Below, one piece after another: positions 9,848 to 18,674 of a stretch of 64,000 nt of DNA; the stretch's first letter is position 1; the number at the start of each line of letters is the position of its first letter. Source of the DNA: Methanococcoides sp. (GTDB lineage: Archaea > Halobacteriota > Methanosarcinia > Methanosarcinales > Methanosarcinaceae); assembly GCA_021108185.1 (NCBI GenBank), contig JAIORJ010000133.1, positions 33,118 through 97,117 of the forward strand. The letters run 5' to 3'. The notes under the pieces are model-generated. The model searched no databases and had not been told where the DNA came from. It worked only from the letters and a program-made list of their open reading frames with translations. The position numbers were made by a program, and so were the translations under genes.

Positions 9848-11716
9848 TTATTTGTCTTCGTCAACGACTTCATAGTCCGCATCAACGACATTATCATCTG
9901 ATGCAGAGCCAGCTGATGAAGGACCACTTGTATCTTCAGAAGCTTCAGCACCAGCACCAGCACCAGCCTCTTTCTGAGCTTTCTCGTACATTGCAGTAGA
10001 AACCTTATAGACAGCTTCCTGAAGTGCTTCGGTCTTGCTCTTGATAGCCTCGAGGTCTTCCCCTTCAAGTGCAGTGTTCAGCTCAGCTATCGCAGCTTCG
10101 ATCTGCTCTTTCTGCTGATCGGTTGCAACATCTCCAGCTTCCTTCACGGTCTTTTCAGCAGCATTGACAAGAGAGTCAGCATTGTTCCTGGTCTCGACCT
10201 CTTCCTTGCGTGCCTGATCTTCCTCAGCGTGCAACTCTGCGTCCTTTACCATCCTTTCGATCTCCTCATCGGACAATCCGCCAGGTTTCTGTATGGATAT
10301 GGACTGTTCCTTACCAGTTCCGAGATCCTTTGCATTGACATGAAGGATACCATTGGAATCGATATCGAATGTTACTTCGATCTGTGGCATTCCCCTTGGT
10401 GCAGGTGGTATGCCGTCAAGCACAAAACGACCGAGGGTCTTGTTCGCAGATGCGATACCACGTTCACCCTGCAAGATATGAATCTCCACAGATGGCTGGC
10501 TATCTGCCGCAGTTGAGAATATCTGGCTCTTCTTAACAGGAATAGTAGTGTTCCTCTCGATAAGTGGTGTTGCAACGCCTCCGAGAGTTTCTATACCCAT
10601 TGTCAGTGGTGTGACATCGAGAAGAAGAACATCATGGACCTCTCCACTAAGTACGCCTGCCTGAATAGCTGCACCAACTGCAACTGCCTCATCGGGATTG
10701 ATGTTCTTGTACGGGTCCTTTCCAATGAAGTTCTTGACAAGGTCATATACTGCAGGAGTCCTTGTAGAACCGCCGATAAGAAGTACACGGTCAATGTCCT
10801 TTGTGGTCAACTTCGCATCACTAAGAGCCATCTTCATTGATTCGAGGGTCTTAGCTACAAGGTCTTCGGTCATCTTCTCGAACTGTGCCCTGGTAAGGTC
10901 AATATCAATATGTTTTGGCTGACCATTGGAATCCGCTGTAATGAACGGAAGATTCACATTTGTAGAAGCAACACCGGAAAGTTCGATCTTTGCTTTTTCT
11001 GCAGCATCACTGAGACGCTGGAGAGCAGCCTTGTCATTTGACAGATCGATGCCTTCAGCCTTCTTGAATTCCTCAACAAGGAACTCTGTGATCCTCTGAT
11101 CGAAATCATCTCCACCAAGGTGAGTATCACCGCTTGTGGAAAGCACTTCAAATACACCATCGCCCAACTCAAGGATGGATACATCGAAGGTACCTCCTCC
11201 GAGATCGTAAACGAGGATCTTGTGGTCGCCTTCCTCTTTGTCAAGACCATATGCAAGAGATGCTGCAGTAGGCTCATTGATGATCCTTAGGACCTCAAGA
11301 CCTGCGATCTGCCCTGCATCTTTGGTTGCCTGTCTCTGAGAATCATTAAAATAAGCAGGTACAGTGATAACCGTCTGAGTGATGGTCTCACCGAGATAAG
11401 CCTCAGCGTCATCCTTGAGCTTCCTCAGGATCATAGCGGAAACTTCCTGCGGAGTGTAATCCTTACCGTTGAGATTGACATTATAGTCGCCTTCACCGAT
11501 ATGACGTTTGATAGAACTTACACTGTTCCCAGGGTTAGCTATCATCTGTCTTTTTGCTACCTGACCTACAAGCTTGTCTCCCTTCTTTGAAAAACCAACC
11601 ACTGATGGAGTTGTCCTTCCACCTTCAGCATTTGGAATTACAGTAGGTTTACCGCCTTCGATCACAGCCATACATGAATTAGTAGTTCCAAGGTCAATAC
11701 CCAATATCTTTCCCAT
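9848..11716 (-). CDS. dnaK: Chaperone DnaK (Hsp70)
   Basis: DnaK is the ATP-driven Hsp70 chaperone. The 622-residue product begins with [13 protein letters not shown], the phosphate-1 loop, and carries [23 protein letters not shown] and [11 protein letters not shown] of the actin-like ATPase. The interdomain linker [13 protein letters not shown] precedes the peptide-binding domain. A Gly/Ala-rich low-complexity stretch and an acidic EVVDED tail close the protein. GAGGTATTATT before the ATG supplies a ribosome site. It sits between grpE and dnaJ on the same strand and is expected to be heat-induced with them. Confidence 0.97.
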   Translation of the reverse strand: MGKILGIDLGTTNSCMAVIEGGKPTVIPNAEGGRTTPSVVGFSKKGDKLVGQVAKRQMIANPGNSVSSIKRHIGEGDYNVNLNGKDYTPQEVSAMILRKLKDDAEAYLGETITQTVITVPAYFNDSQRQATKDAGQIAGLEVLRIINEPTAASLAYGLDKEEGDHKILVYDLGGGTFDVSILELGDGVFEVLSTSGDTHLGGDDFDQRITEFLVEEFKKAEGIDLSNDKAALQRLSDAAEKAKIELSGVASTNVNLPFITADSNGQPKHIDIDLTRAQFEKMTEDLVAKTLESMKMALSDAKLTTKDIDRVLLIGGSTRTPAVYDLVKNFIGKDPYKNINPDEAVAVGAAIQAGVLSGEVHDVLLLDVTPLTMGIETLGGVATPLIERNTTIPVKKSQIFSTAADSQPSVEIHILQGERGIASANKTLGRFVLDGIPPAPRGMPQIEVTFDIDSNGILHVNAKDLGTGKEQSISIQKPGGLSDEEIERMVKDAELHAEEDQARKEEVETRNNADSLVNAAEKTVKEAGDVATDQQKEQIEAAIAELNTALEGEDLEAIKSKTEALQEAVYKVSTAMYEKAQKEAGAGAGAEASEDTSGPSSAGSASDDNVVDADYEVVDEDK

Positions 11717-11793
11717 AATAATACCTCATTATATTTGATTAAAATCAGATTAACGGTAGTCTAGTTAGTTCTTTCGTAAAAGATACGAAACGT

Positions 11794-12366
11794 TCATTCA
11801 TCCGGATTCTGTGCAACTGTGACCATCGCATGACGGATGACCTTTGAGTTTAGCTCATAACCGGCTTTACAGACATCAACAACATGATTGTCATCATGCT
11901 CAGTAGTCTGCACATGCATCATAGCCTCATGAAAATGGGGATCAAATTCCTTGCCATCACAATCTATCATCTTAAGACCTTCTTTTTCGAGGATAGATGT
12001 GAATTGCTTGAACACCATTTCAACGCCTTCTATAATGGAGTTAGCATCATCTGCCTTTTTAGCAGATTCGAGAGCACGCTCAAAGTTGTCACGTACCTCA
12101 AGCAACTCGACCATTATTTTTTCAAGAGCAAATTTTCGAAATTCTTCTTTTTCCCGCAGGCTTCGATTTCTGAAATTCTCAAATTCCGCCCTCTGGCGCA
12201 TTATTTGTTCATTTAGTTCAGCGATCTGAGAATCACAGGAAGTTTGCAGATCCTCTGTGCTATCAGAAGCATTTTCCTTTAAGGCTTCTACATCCTCATC
12301 TGCACAGCAAGTACAAGGATCGGACTTCTTCTCAGATTTAGATTTCTTTCCAAATTTACCTGTCAT
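11794..12366 (-). CDS. grpE: Nucleotide exchange factor GrpE
   Basis: GrpE releases ADP from DnaK and so resets the chaperone cycle. The 190-residue product has a charged N-terminal region containing a cysteine cluster (PCTCC) unusual for the family, a long coiled-coil helix (about residues 45-85, with RAEFENFRNR), and a C-terminal beta domain ending in GYELNSKVIRHAMVTV. It is the first gene of the grpE-dnaK-dnaJ group. I saw no CIRCE-type operator upstream; a TATA box on the minus strand is the only evident signal. The cysteine cluster might bind metal, but nothing shows that. Confidence 0.95.
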   Translation of the reverse strand: MTGKFGKKSKSEKKSDPCTCCADEDVEALKENASDSTEDLQTSCDSQIAELNEQIMRQRAEFENFRNRSLREKEEFRKFALEKIMVELLEVRDNFERALESAKKADDANSIIEGVEMVFKQFTSILEKEGLKMIDCDGKEFDPHFHEAMMHVQTTEHDDNHVVDVCKAGYELNSKVIRHAMVTVAQNPDE

Positions 12367-12428
12367 TTCTCACGACTCCGCCATAATTTGTGAGCGGTAT
12401 AATTAATAACAGCTGAATGTTTGATGTT

Positions 12429-12438
12429 CTATAAATAT
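12429..12438 (-). promoter_or_regulatory. TATA box for the grpE-dnaK-dnaJ operon
   Basis: The minus strand reads ATATTTATAG about 65 bases before the grpE ATG. The position fits a transcription start near 12410 and a leader of about 45 bases. Confidence 0.4.
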
Positions 12439-12502
12439 GTATCTGTTAGAAAAAATACGTAATACTAAATAGCATAGACAAAAAAACAAGCACAACCGCG
12501 AG

Positions 12503-12524
12503 GCCTGATCAAATAGGATCAGGC
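12503..12524 (-). terminator. Hairpin terminator overlapping a stop codon
   Basis: Perfect 8-bp stem GCCTGATC/GATCAGGC with a six-base loop. It includes the stop codon of the membrane protein gene and is followed on the minus strand, after a short gap, by TTGTTTTTTT. Confidence 0.65.
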
Positions 12525-12932
12525 ATACTCGGTTTGCATCTTATAAGATAATAATTTGACAAGCAAAATACTGGCGATCATACATACCGCAAGTGCAGAT
12601 ACCATCTTATCCGGGCCCAGTGCCTCAAGTCCACCAGTTCGCACAAACTCAACGCCTCCAAAGAATGAGAAAATGGAGAGCGTAGCTGCAAATGAGACCA
12701 CACACCCGCCAATAAGTGCACCGACCTGATCGGCACCCCTCATTTCAAAGAAGACAGAGCCTACAATGAACAATACAGCAAAGATCAGTAATATCATTGA
12801 AGATGGCATCGGACTTTTACCGGTCTCTAAAAGATTCATTACACCCAAGGCCATGCCTATCATGAATAAAGACAATGTGCCTGAAACTGCCAGTGCCTGT
12901 ACAAAAGGATTATCTGAAATATCTATATCCAT
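12519..12932 (-). CDS. Small four-helix membrane protein of unknown function
   Basis: I do not recognise this family. The 137-residue product is predicted from its composition to cross the membrane four times, roughly at residues 13-31, 42-60, 70-92 and 108-128. Short polar links, including a GKSPMP loop and a RGADQVG loop, join the helices. It has no cysteines that would suggest a cofactor and no signal sequence beyond the first helix. It stands alone on the minus strand and ends in a clear hairpin terminator, so it is probably monocistronic. Neighbours are the DnaK system and the methanofuran genes, with no obvious functional tie. Confidence 0.75.
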   Translation of the reverse strand: MDIDISDNPFVQALAVSGTLSLFMIGMALGVMNLLETGKSPMPSSMILLIFAVLFIVGSVFFEMRGADQVGALIGGCVVSFAATLSIFSFFGGVEFVRTGGLEALGPDKMVSALAVCMIASILLVKLLSYKMQTEYA

Positions 12933-13064
12933 CCCTTATCATCCCTCTTTCTGTAATTGTATTGCTGCTATATATATTAATTGTTAAGAATACACCTCAA
13001 AAAGAATTGAATATAGAATAAAGTCACAGTAAATAACAAATAGGATGATATAATCTCAGCTTAT

Positions 13065-13988
13065 ATGAAAATACTTCTTTCTGAATACGCTGTCAGCACA
13101 GGGATGAGCGGCACCTACCTCCTGGAAGGAAAAGCAATGCTATCCACCCTGGCATCCAGCTTTTCGCGTCTCGGGCACGAAGTGATATACACAACCTCCG
13201 ATACGACCATTGAGCATGGGAAACCTGTCAGATCATCCGAAGAAGATATCGAAGCAACGATAAGGAAATGTGCCAAAGAATGTGATGCAGGACTCGTTAT
13301 AGCCCCCGAAGAGATCCTTCCGGGACTTACAGCAATAATTGAAGATAATACACTGAACCTTGGTTGTTCCCCGGATGCAGTATCCATCTGCTCGGATAAA
13401 CTTGAGTGCACCAGAATGCTCGAAAATGCAGGGCTTGCAGTCCCCAGAACATATGCACCCGGACAAAGGGTGCCACTGGAAGGATGCTGGGTAACAAAAC
13501 CCAGATATGGTTGTGCATCTGAAGATACTTTTGTTTGCCACCGACCAGAGATTAAAAGCAGCCATATTGCGACCGAATATATCGAAGGCGAACATCTAAG
13601 TGTTAGCCTGATCTGCGGAAAAGAACAGCTCCCCCTCACAGTGAACGCACAGAGGATGGAGATAGACCCCACAAAGGATGCTTCCAAGATCGAATATTGC
13701 GGTTGTACAACCCCATACAGGACAGATAGAGAACAAGAGCTCTATGATGTAGCAAAGAAAGCTACAAGAGCATTAGGCTGCACTGGATACATAGGCGTGG
13801 ACATAATACTTGGGGACAGACCGTACATAGTAGATGTCAATCCAAGACCTACAACATCCCTTGTGGGCATTACAAAGATAATGGACAAAGAGATAGCAGA
13901 ACTTCTCCTCAAGAACGGGATGGGAGAAACACTGCCAAAAATAAAGATAACCGGAGAATATTCATTCACCAAAGAGGAACTGAGATGA
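13065..13988 (+). CDS. mfnD: Tyramine--L-glutamate ligase MfnD (ATP-grasp)
   Basis: MfnD adds glutamate to tyramine with ATP, the first amide bond in the methanofuran side chain. The 307-residue product is an ATP-grasp protein: a variable N-terminal domain, then CSDKLECTRMLENAG, the ATP-contact WVTKPRYGCASEDTF, ATEYIEGEHLSVSLI, and the metal-binding GVDIILGDRPYIVDVNPRPTTS. The assignment rests on this architecture together with the two following genes, which match MfnF and MfnE. The stop overlaps the mfnF start (ATGA), so translation is probably coupled. A plain ATP-grasp of another pathway is the alternative but is unlikely here. Confidence 0.88.
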   Translation: MKILLSEYAVSTGMSGTYLLEGKAMLSTLASSFSRLGHEVIYTTSDTTIEHGKPVRSSEEDIEATIRKCAKECDAGLVIAPEEILPGLTAIIEDNTLNLGCSPDAVSICSDKLECTRMLENAGLAVPRTYAPGQRVPLEGCWVTKPRYGCASEDTFVCHRPEIKSSHIATEYIEGEHLSVSLICGKEQLPLTVNAQRMEIDPTKDASKIEYCGCTTPYRTDREQELYDVAKKATRALGCTGYIGVDIILGDRPYIVDVNPRPTTSLVGITKIMDKEIAELLLKNGMGETLPKIKITGEYSFTKEELR

Positions 13989-14962
13989 GATATATAGGAA
14001 TAGACATCGGCGGAGCAAACACCAAAGTTGCATCAAGTGATGGTGAGATTACAGAATTGCTCTACATTCCGCTCTGGAAAGACACGACCCTTCCATCTGC
14101 ACTCAAGGAACTGGCAAATAGGCTTCGACCCGACGGATTGGCCGTTGTTATGACAGGAGAGCTGGCAGACTGTTTTGTCGACAAGGACGAAGGTATCAAG
14201 TTCATAATGGATGCAGTGAACAACGCCTTCGACTGTGAAGTGAAATACGTCAACAATACAGGGAATTTCCAGGAAAGGACACAAAGCAGCAGAGAACTTG
14301 CCGCTGCGAACTGGGCTGCATCTGCCCGCCTGATAGGAGAAGAGGTAGGAGATTGCATTTTTGTGGACGTAGGCAGCACCACCAGTGATGTGATACCCAT
14401 CAAGAACGGAAAACATGTTGCAGGACACACTGATTATTCAAGATTGCTCAGAGATGAACTGTTCTATGCAGGCACACTTCGAACGAACCTTGCGGCATTA
14501 CTTGAAACCGTGGACCTTGATGTTGGCACATGCAGAGTATCATCTGAGCTCTTTGCAAATACCGCAGATGCATATATGCTGCTTGGAGATATCGATAAAG
14601 AACTCTATACATGCGAAACCGCAGACGGTGCAGGCAAAAACATGATCGACTGCATGAGAAGACTTGCGCGCGTGGTCTGTGCAGACCTTACCGAAATATC
14701 AGAAGATGGTATATACAGGCTAGCAAAGAACGTTAAGGAAAGACAGATAGAACTGCTATGTAATTCAATATCCACAGTTGCGCAAAAGAATGACCTTGAC
14801 ATTATAGTGTCGGCAGGTTTGGGAGAGTTCATGATAGAAGAGGCTGCAAACAGGCTCGGTTTTGACTGTTTCTCAACTGCGGACAAGTGGGGCAAGGACA
14901 TATCAAAGGTATTTCCCGCATATGCTGCGGCCAGATCTATGGATAAGGAAAAGAACGAATGA
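13985..14962 (+). CDS. mfnF: Methanofuran biosynthesis condensing enzyme MfnF
   Basis: MfnF couples gamma-glutamyltyramine with the diphosphorylated aminomethylfuran to make the methanofuran core. The 325-residue product belongs to the hydantoinase/ASKHA-like ATPase group long annotated as an H4MPT-linked C1-transfer pathway protein. Visible motifs are the opening YIGIDIGGANTKVA, an FVDVGSTTSDVIPI phosphate loop and IIVSAGLGEFMIEEA near the C-terminus. It sits between mfnD (overlap ATGA) and mfnE (15 bases downstream). The three-gene cluster makes the function convincing even though the fold itself is shared by other enzymes. Confidence 0.88.
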   Translation: MRYIGIDIGGANTKVASSDGEITELLYIPLWKDTTLPSALKELANRLRPDGLAVVMTGELADCFVDKDEGIKFIMDAVNNAFDCEVKYVNNTGNFQERTQSSRELAAANWAASARLIGEEVGDCIFVDVGSTTSDVIPIKNGKHVAGHTDYSRLLRDELFYAGTLRTNLAALLETVDLDVGTCRVSSELFANTADAYMLLGDIDKELYTCETADGAGKNMIDCMRRLARVVCADLTEISEDGIYRLAKNVKERQIELLCNSISTVAQKNDLDIIVSAGLGEFMIEEAANRLGFDCFSTADKWGKDISKVFPAYAAARSMDKEKNE

Positions 14963-14977
14963 GAAGGGAAATTGCTC

Positions 14978-15610
14978 ATGAAGGTCGTCCTTAAACTTGG
15001 AGGAAGTCTGATAGACAGATCAGCAGAGCTCATAGAGGCCATATCTGACCACTTCGCTGGAACCGAAGGGGATATGCAAGTGATCATCGTACCCGGCGGT
15101 GGGATCTTTGCCGATAATATACGCAGGATATCCGAAGAGTATTCACTCACGGAAAAAGCATCCCACTGGATGGCCATAGCAGCAATGGAACAATATGCAC
15201 ATCTCCTCGAAGATATTACAGGGATACCAACCATCGAGGATACCAGCAATGTCAACGAAAAGGTATCAATTCTGCTCCCATACAGACTTTTGAAGGATAC
15301 GGATGAACTACCCTATTCATGGGATGTTACCTCTGACACCATTGCAGCATGGGTAGCGCAAAGGATGAATGCAAGGCTTGTCAAAGCCACCGATGTCGAT
15401 GGGATTTTCAATGATGGAAAAATGATAGAGGAGATGACCCTAAGAGAACTTGAGAGGATGGGAGAAACATGCGCTGACCGGATGTTGTCCACAGTGCTGA
15501 TAAAGCACGGCATGGACTGCGTGATCGTTAATGGAGATCATCCGGAGAGAGTGGTTGCAGCTATTGACGGAAAAAAAGTTATAGGAACGTACATCAAGGG
15601 GAATATTTAA
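14978..15610 (+). CDS. mfnE: Aminomethylfuran phosphate kinase MfnE (amino acid kinase family)
   Basis: MfnE phosphorylates [5-(aminomethyl)furan-3-yl]methyl phosphate to the diphosphate used by MfnF. The product, 210 residues from the ATG at 14978, starts with MKVVLKLGGSLID, the hallmark of the amino acid kinase fold. It also has VIIVPGGGIFADNIR, WMAIAAMEQYAHLL and VKATDVDGIFNDG. I prefer this ATG, preceded by GAGAAGGGAA, over an in-frame TTG six bases earlier. It is the third gene of the methanofuran operon. Downstream sequence is a promoter region, so the operon seems to end here. Confidence 0.88.
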   Translation: MKVVLKLGGSLIDRSAELIEAISDHFAGTEGDMQVIIVPGGGIFADNIRRISEEYSLTEKASHWMAIAAMEQYAHLLEDITGIPTIEDTSNVNEKVSILLPYRLLKDTDELPYSWDVTSDTIAAWVAQRMNARLVKATDVDGIFNDGKMIEEMTLRELERMGETCADRMLSTVLIKHGMDCVIVNGDHPERVVAAIDGKKVIGTYIKGNI

Positions 15611-15620
15611 ATTATATACC
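15610..15620 (+). promoter_or_regulatory. TATA box before the zinc-ribbon/EF-1beta pair
   Basis: AATTATATACC lies directly after mfnE and about 95 bases before the zinc-ribbon start. It would begin transcription near 15640. Confidence 0.4.
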
Positions 15621-15714
15621 GCGTATGTACAGAAACCGTTAATAGCTTATAGCGATACAAAACGTTTCGTTCCAGCATCATACAATTTACTGAATTAAAA
15701 AGGAGATTTATAAT

Positions 15715-15879
15715 ATGGCAAAAGTTGAACAATGCACATCATGCGGAATTCACCTTGTTGAGAAAGGGTTCACAAGACTCCCTTGCCCAACATGCGAAAC
15801 CGAACTTGGAAGATGTACCAAGTGCAGACAACAGAGCAACCCTTTCACATGTCCAAAATGCGGATTTGTAGGACCCTGA
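15715..15879 (+). CDS. Small archaeal zinc-ribbon protein (four CxxC)
   Basis: This 54-residue protein carries four CxxC knuckles (CTSC, CPTC, CTKC, CPKC), enough for two zinc sites. It matches the pattern of the conserved archaeal small zinc-finger family annotated as RNA-binding. An AAGGAG ribosome site precedes the ATG by about nine bases. The EF-1beta gene follows after nine bases, so the two are very probably cotranscribed, and pairing with a translation factor fits an RNA- or ribosome-linked role. That role is inference. Length and cysteine spacing are what is seen. Confidence 0.87.
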   Translation: MAKVEQCTSCGIHLVEKGFTRLPCPTCETELGRCTKCRQQSNPFTCPKCGFVGP

Positions 15880-15888
15880 GGAATCATA

Positions 15889-16158
15889 ATGGGTGAAGTA
15901 GCAGCAACAATGAAGATCATGCCAGAAGGTGTAGATACCGACCTGGATGATCTTAAGATCAGGCTTGAAGCAGCATTACCAGAAGGCGCATCTATCTTTG
16001 GCTCAGAGATAGAACCTGTCGCATTTGGTTTGAAAGCACTTAAACTAGTAGTCCTCGTTGGCGACCTCGAAGGCGGCACAGAGCCTGTAGAAGAAGCTTT
16101 TGCAGCAGTTCCTGGTGTAGAGAGCGTACAGGTCACCGAATTGGGAAGACCTGTTTAA
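15889..16158 (+). CDS. ef1b: Translation elongation factor 1-beta (aEF-1B)
   Basis: aEF-1B is the guanine-nucleotide exchange factor for EF-1alpha. The 89-residue product has the compact alpha/beta fold of the archaeal family: VAATMKIMPEG at the start, the EPVAFGLKALKLVVLV core strand pair, and the C-terminal VESVQVTELGRPV. The size is normal. It follows the zinc-ribbon gene in the same operon and is closed by a long T-rich tract. Nothing unusual is seen. Confidence 0.95.
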   Translation: MGEVAATMKIMPEGVDTDLDDLKIRLEAALPEGASIFGSEIEPVAFGLKALKLVVLVGDLEGGTEPVEEAFAAVPGVESVQVTELGRPV

Positions 16159-16190
16159 TTTTTAATTTTTTTTATTTCTCTTTTTATTAT
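16155..16190 (+). terminator. T-rich terminator after EF-1beta
   Basis: Right after the stop codon the plus strand has repeated T runs (TTTTTAATTTTTTTT and CTTTTTATT) without a strong hairpin. This is the usual archaeal oligo-U termination signal. Confidence 0.6.
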
Positions 16191-16199
16191 TTATCCATA

Positions 16200-16271
16200 G
16201 GGCTCGTAGATCAGAGGGAGATCGTTACGTTCGCAACGTAAAGGCCGCGGGTTCAAATCCCGTCGAGTCCA
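16200..16271 (+). tRNA. tRNA-Ala (CGC)
   Basis: The sequence folds as a standard cloverleaf. The acceptor is GGGCTCG/CGAGTCC with one G-T pair, the D arm GATC/GATC, and the anticodon stem TTACG/CGTAA around loop TTCGCAA, giving anticodon CGC. The T arm is GCGGG/CCCGT around TTCAAAT. The discriminator is A and CCA is not encoded. No intron is seen. Confidence 0.93.
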
Positions 16272-16327
16272 TTAGAGAGATCATTGAAATAAAGTAATAA
16301 GATGAATAAAAAAGAGTAATAAGAGGA

Positions 16328-17506
16328 TTATTCATCCCCCATATGGATCACTTTTGCGTTAGAGACCGATTCATTAACAAGAGCTTCAATATCCACTTTT
16401 TCTTCTTCTTTGACAATGGAACCAAATGTTGCTTTCACCTCTGGGTGAACAGGAACAGCACCACAGCCTGAAGTTGGCATTATCGAAATATCATAGGAAC
16501 CAATGCGTCTGGCAATATCGATTATTTCGGTTTTGTCAAGCCCTATGAGAGGATGATAAAGCGGGATTCCCAGACCATATATCTCAGCGTGCATATTAGC
16601 AGCGGTCTGTGAAGCCACCTGACCGATGGACGAACCTGTGATAATACCATCAGCATTCTCTTTTTTCATAATTTCATATGCCATACGATACATTGTGCGT
16701 TTACAGAGAAGACAGGTATTCTTCACAATACACTTCTTCATGAACTCGTCAAGGTTCTTTCCATGAGGGACCTCATACATTTTCATATGATCCGCAGGAG
16801 ACCATTTTTGAAGCAGTTCAACAGCTTTGATCGCACGTTCAAGTGCTCTCTCATCAGAAAAAGGTATATTGTTCGCATACACCGGGATAACCTTCACACC
16901 ACGCTTCATCATAAGCCATGCTGCAACCGGAGAATCAATACCTCCTGACATCAAAACAACCATCGTACCCTGACTACCAAGCGGAAGACCACCCACACCT
17001 TTGACAATATCTGTAAAAACATAGGCTTTGTTCTGCCTCATTTCAACGGAGATCTCACGATCAGGATCTGAAAGGTCCACCTTAGGAGTTTTTCCAATCG
17101 ATTCAAGCCGGGTCCAGACCGCATCCCCGCATAATCTGCCAATGTCCGTGGAAGAAGGACCTTCTTTTCCCACACGACGTGCACGAATTCCGAAGGACTC
17201 GCCTTCATTTATAATATCGGCACCAATATCGGCACAAAGCTTTGCAGCTTCATCAACATCAGACTCTATAATTTTAGCAGCCGATGTGGAAACAACACCA
17301 AAGACATCCGCGGCTGCTATTGCAGCTTCCGGGTCATCAGAAGTAATGAAGATACGACCCCATTCACGATGAACTCTGGAAAAAGATACGTTTTTCTGCC
17401 TCAACATAGCTTCAAGGTTCCGTACAAGGATCCTTTCATAGAGATTCCTGACACCCGGACTCTTGAGTGCTAGTTCTCCATACCTTACAATAACCACATC
17501 GAACAT
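16328..17506 (-). CDS. thiI: tRNA 4-thiouridine synthase ThiI
   Basis: ThiI adenylates and thiolates U8 of tRNA. The 392-residue product has an N-terminal ferredoxin-like region, a THUMP domain (about residues 60-165) and a PP-loop AANH domain with VVLMSGGIDSPVAAW. It ends soon after that domain, so there is no C-terminal rhodanese domain, as usual in archaea; the sulfur donor must be another protein. CLLCKR within the PP-loop domain may supply the reactive cysteines. The gene starts at MFDVVIVRYGE. It is next to tRNA-Ala on the opposite strand, probably by chance. Confidence 0.93.
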   Translation of the reverse strand: MFDVVIVRYGELALKSPGVRNLYERILVRNLEAMLRQKNVSFSRVHREWGRIFITSDDPEAAIAAADVFGVVSTSAAKIIESDVDEAAKLCADIGADIINEGESFGIRARRVGKEGPSSTDIGRLCGDAVWTRLESIGKTPKVDLSDPDREISVEMRQNKAYVFTDIVKGVGGLPLGSQGTMVVLMSGGIDSPVAAWLMMKRGVKVIPVYANNIPFSDERALERAIKAVELLQKWSPADHMKMYEVPHGKNLDEFMKKCIVKNTCLLCKRTMYRMAYEIMKKENADGIITGSSIGQVASQTAANMHAEIYGLGIPLYHPLIGLDKTEIIDIARRIGSYDISIMPTSGCGAVPVHPEVKATFGSIVKEEEKVDIEALVNESVSNAKVIHMGDE

Positions 17507-17592
17507 GGAGCATAGTAATCATACATCGGTTTTAAGCTATTTGGTAGAGGCAAATGATAGCAATTTTCAGAACAAAAAGGAAAACTATATAT

Positions 17593-17623
17593 ATGGATGA
17601 ATCCCCTATGTAGGGTTATCCAT
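17593..17623. repeat. Imperfect inverted repeat upstream of thiI
   Basis: Outer arms ATGGAT and ATCCAT enclose an inner dyad CCCTA-TG-TAGGG. It overlaps the minus-strand TATA-like run CATATATATAG that probably serves thiI. It could be an operator or a short structured RNA; no function is established. Confidence 0.35.
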
Positions 17624-17755
17624 AAGGAAAAAGACAATATTGGATGCAATATAGAAGAAAAGAGTGAGGTTGGGGAGTGGGATTTCCAATACACTTTTTT
17701 ACGCCATATAAAAACGTAATATTACTTACATATCATTAATCTGTGGGGGAATATA

Positions 17756-17893
17756 ATGAAAACATTAGACGAATGTCCAAAGTGCAACTCAGAGCTTAAG
17801 CTAGAAAATGACAGCTTGCAGGTATGCAAGGTATGTAAATACTGGACAAAAGCAGGAACTGCAAGACTTGATTCGATCACAATAATGGGATAA
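17756..17893 (+). CDS. Tiny zinc-finger protein, 45 aa
   Basis: A short protein with two CxxC knuckles, CPKC near residue 7 and CKVC near residue 24, followed by a YWTKAG segment. The spacing fits a single zinc ribbon. A GGGGGA ribosome site lies six bases before the ATG, and a TATA-like CCATATAAAA sits about 50 bases upstream, which supports real expression. Ten bases after its stop a second mini zinc-finger gene begins. The function is unknown, and binding to nucleic acid or to a partner protein is only suggested by the fold. Confidence 0.7.
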   Translation: MKTLDECPKCNSELKLENDSLQVCKVCKYWTKAGTARLDSITIMG

Positions 17894-17902
17894 GGCGATC
17901 AT

Positions 17903-18070
17903 ATGACAGGTTCACTAAAATGCCATCGTTGCGAGATCGATCTTAGGCGTATGAAGATGGGAGGCAATCTCATGCACTACTGCAGAAAATGCGGCAGTAC
18001 AACATCAGTAGAGACCAGTTATAAAAGTGTCACACGATCAGTCACACATCGTGATCAGATATCGTTCTGA
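17903..18070 (+). CDS. Tiny zinc-finger protein, 55 aa
   Basis: This is the second of two adjacent mini-proteins. Two CxxC knuckles (CHRC near residue 7, CRKC near residue 27) again make one zinc ribbon, followed by a Ser/Thr-rich basic tail. GCGATCAT precedes the ATG. The gene follows the first zinc-finger gene by ten bases and is probably cotranscribed. Its last bases overlap the end of the convergent Toprim gene by 16 bases. I cannot assign a function. Confidence 0.65.
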   Translation: MTGSLKCHRCEIDLRRMKMGGNLMHYCRKCGSTTSVETSYKSVTRSVTHRDQISF

Positions 18071-18531
18071 TCACCAGTGACTATTCTTCTTAATTTTATA
18101 ACATAAGTGTAAAGGCTTTCGACGTCCTTGATCTCTTTTTTAACCAAAGAACTTAGCTTATCACGTAGCTGCATATCAACATCTGCACCGAGATATACAA
18201 GGTCCTCAGAAAGTTTCGTGGCAAGGATGTTACCCCTCCGGTCCCAATCAGTAAGAATGATGACTCGTTTTTTCTCACTTGCAACCCTTTCAGATATCTC
18301 TGTTAGAGGGGACTGAGTAACGAGTTCGATAGAACCATTGATTCCAAGTTTTTTCAACGAAACGATGTCACGTTTCCCTTCAGCCAGAATAATATCCCCA
18401 TTGTTGGAACATTCTATCAGCTCAGCAAGTATTAGCTCGATCGATTCGAGCCTCCATTGATAGTCAGAAAAGGGAGCTTTTAAATGATCCTTAATTGCAG
18501 AGGAACCAGTGCCAGGATGATATTTTGACAT
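18055..18531 (-). CDS. Small Toprim-domain protein
   Basis: The 158-residue product has a single Toprim domain, the metal-binding fold of primases and topoisomerases. The glutamate motif is IILAEGKRDI and the DxD-type motif is LTDWDRRG. It resembles the archaeal small primase-like Toprim family, whose role (RNA or DNA processing) is not settled. The N-terminal part is helical and polar. A TATTTA element about 29 bases before the ATG suggests a leaderless or nearly leaderless transcript. It converges with the two mini zinc-finger genes. Confidence 0.82.
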   Translation of the reverse strand: MSKYHPGTGSSAIKDHLKAPFSDYQWRLESIELILAELIECSNNGDIILAEGKRDIVSLKKLGINGSIELVTQSPLTEISERVASEKKRVIILTDWDRRGNILATKLSEDLVYLGADVDMQLRDKLSSLVKKEIKDVESLYTYVIKLRRIVTGDQNDI

Positions 18532-18674
18532 TAATATAGAATATCACACACACCCCTAAATAATCATCCCAAACTGACATAATTTCTGTCCCATAGAACG
18601 ATAGCATTATATAGAGAGATTTACGAAACTTATAATGGATGGGACAATTGATCGTGTCATCAGGAGTGGTAGAA

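Noticed and set aside
14605..15255. Long minus-strand frame across mfnF and mfnE
   Set aside because: Serine- and isoleucine-rich translation without domains, antisense to two well-supported genes.
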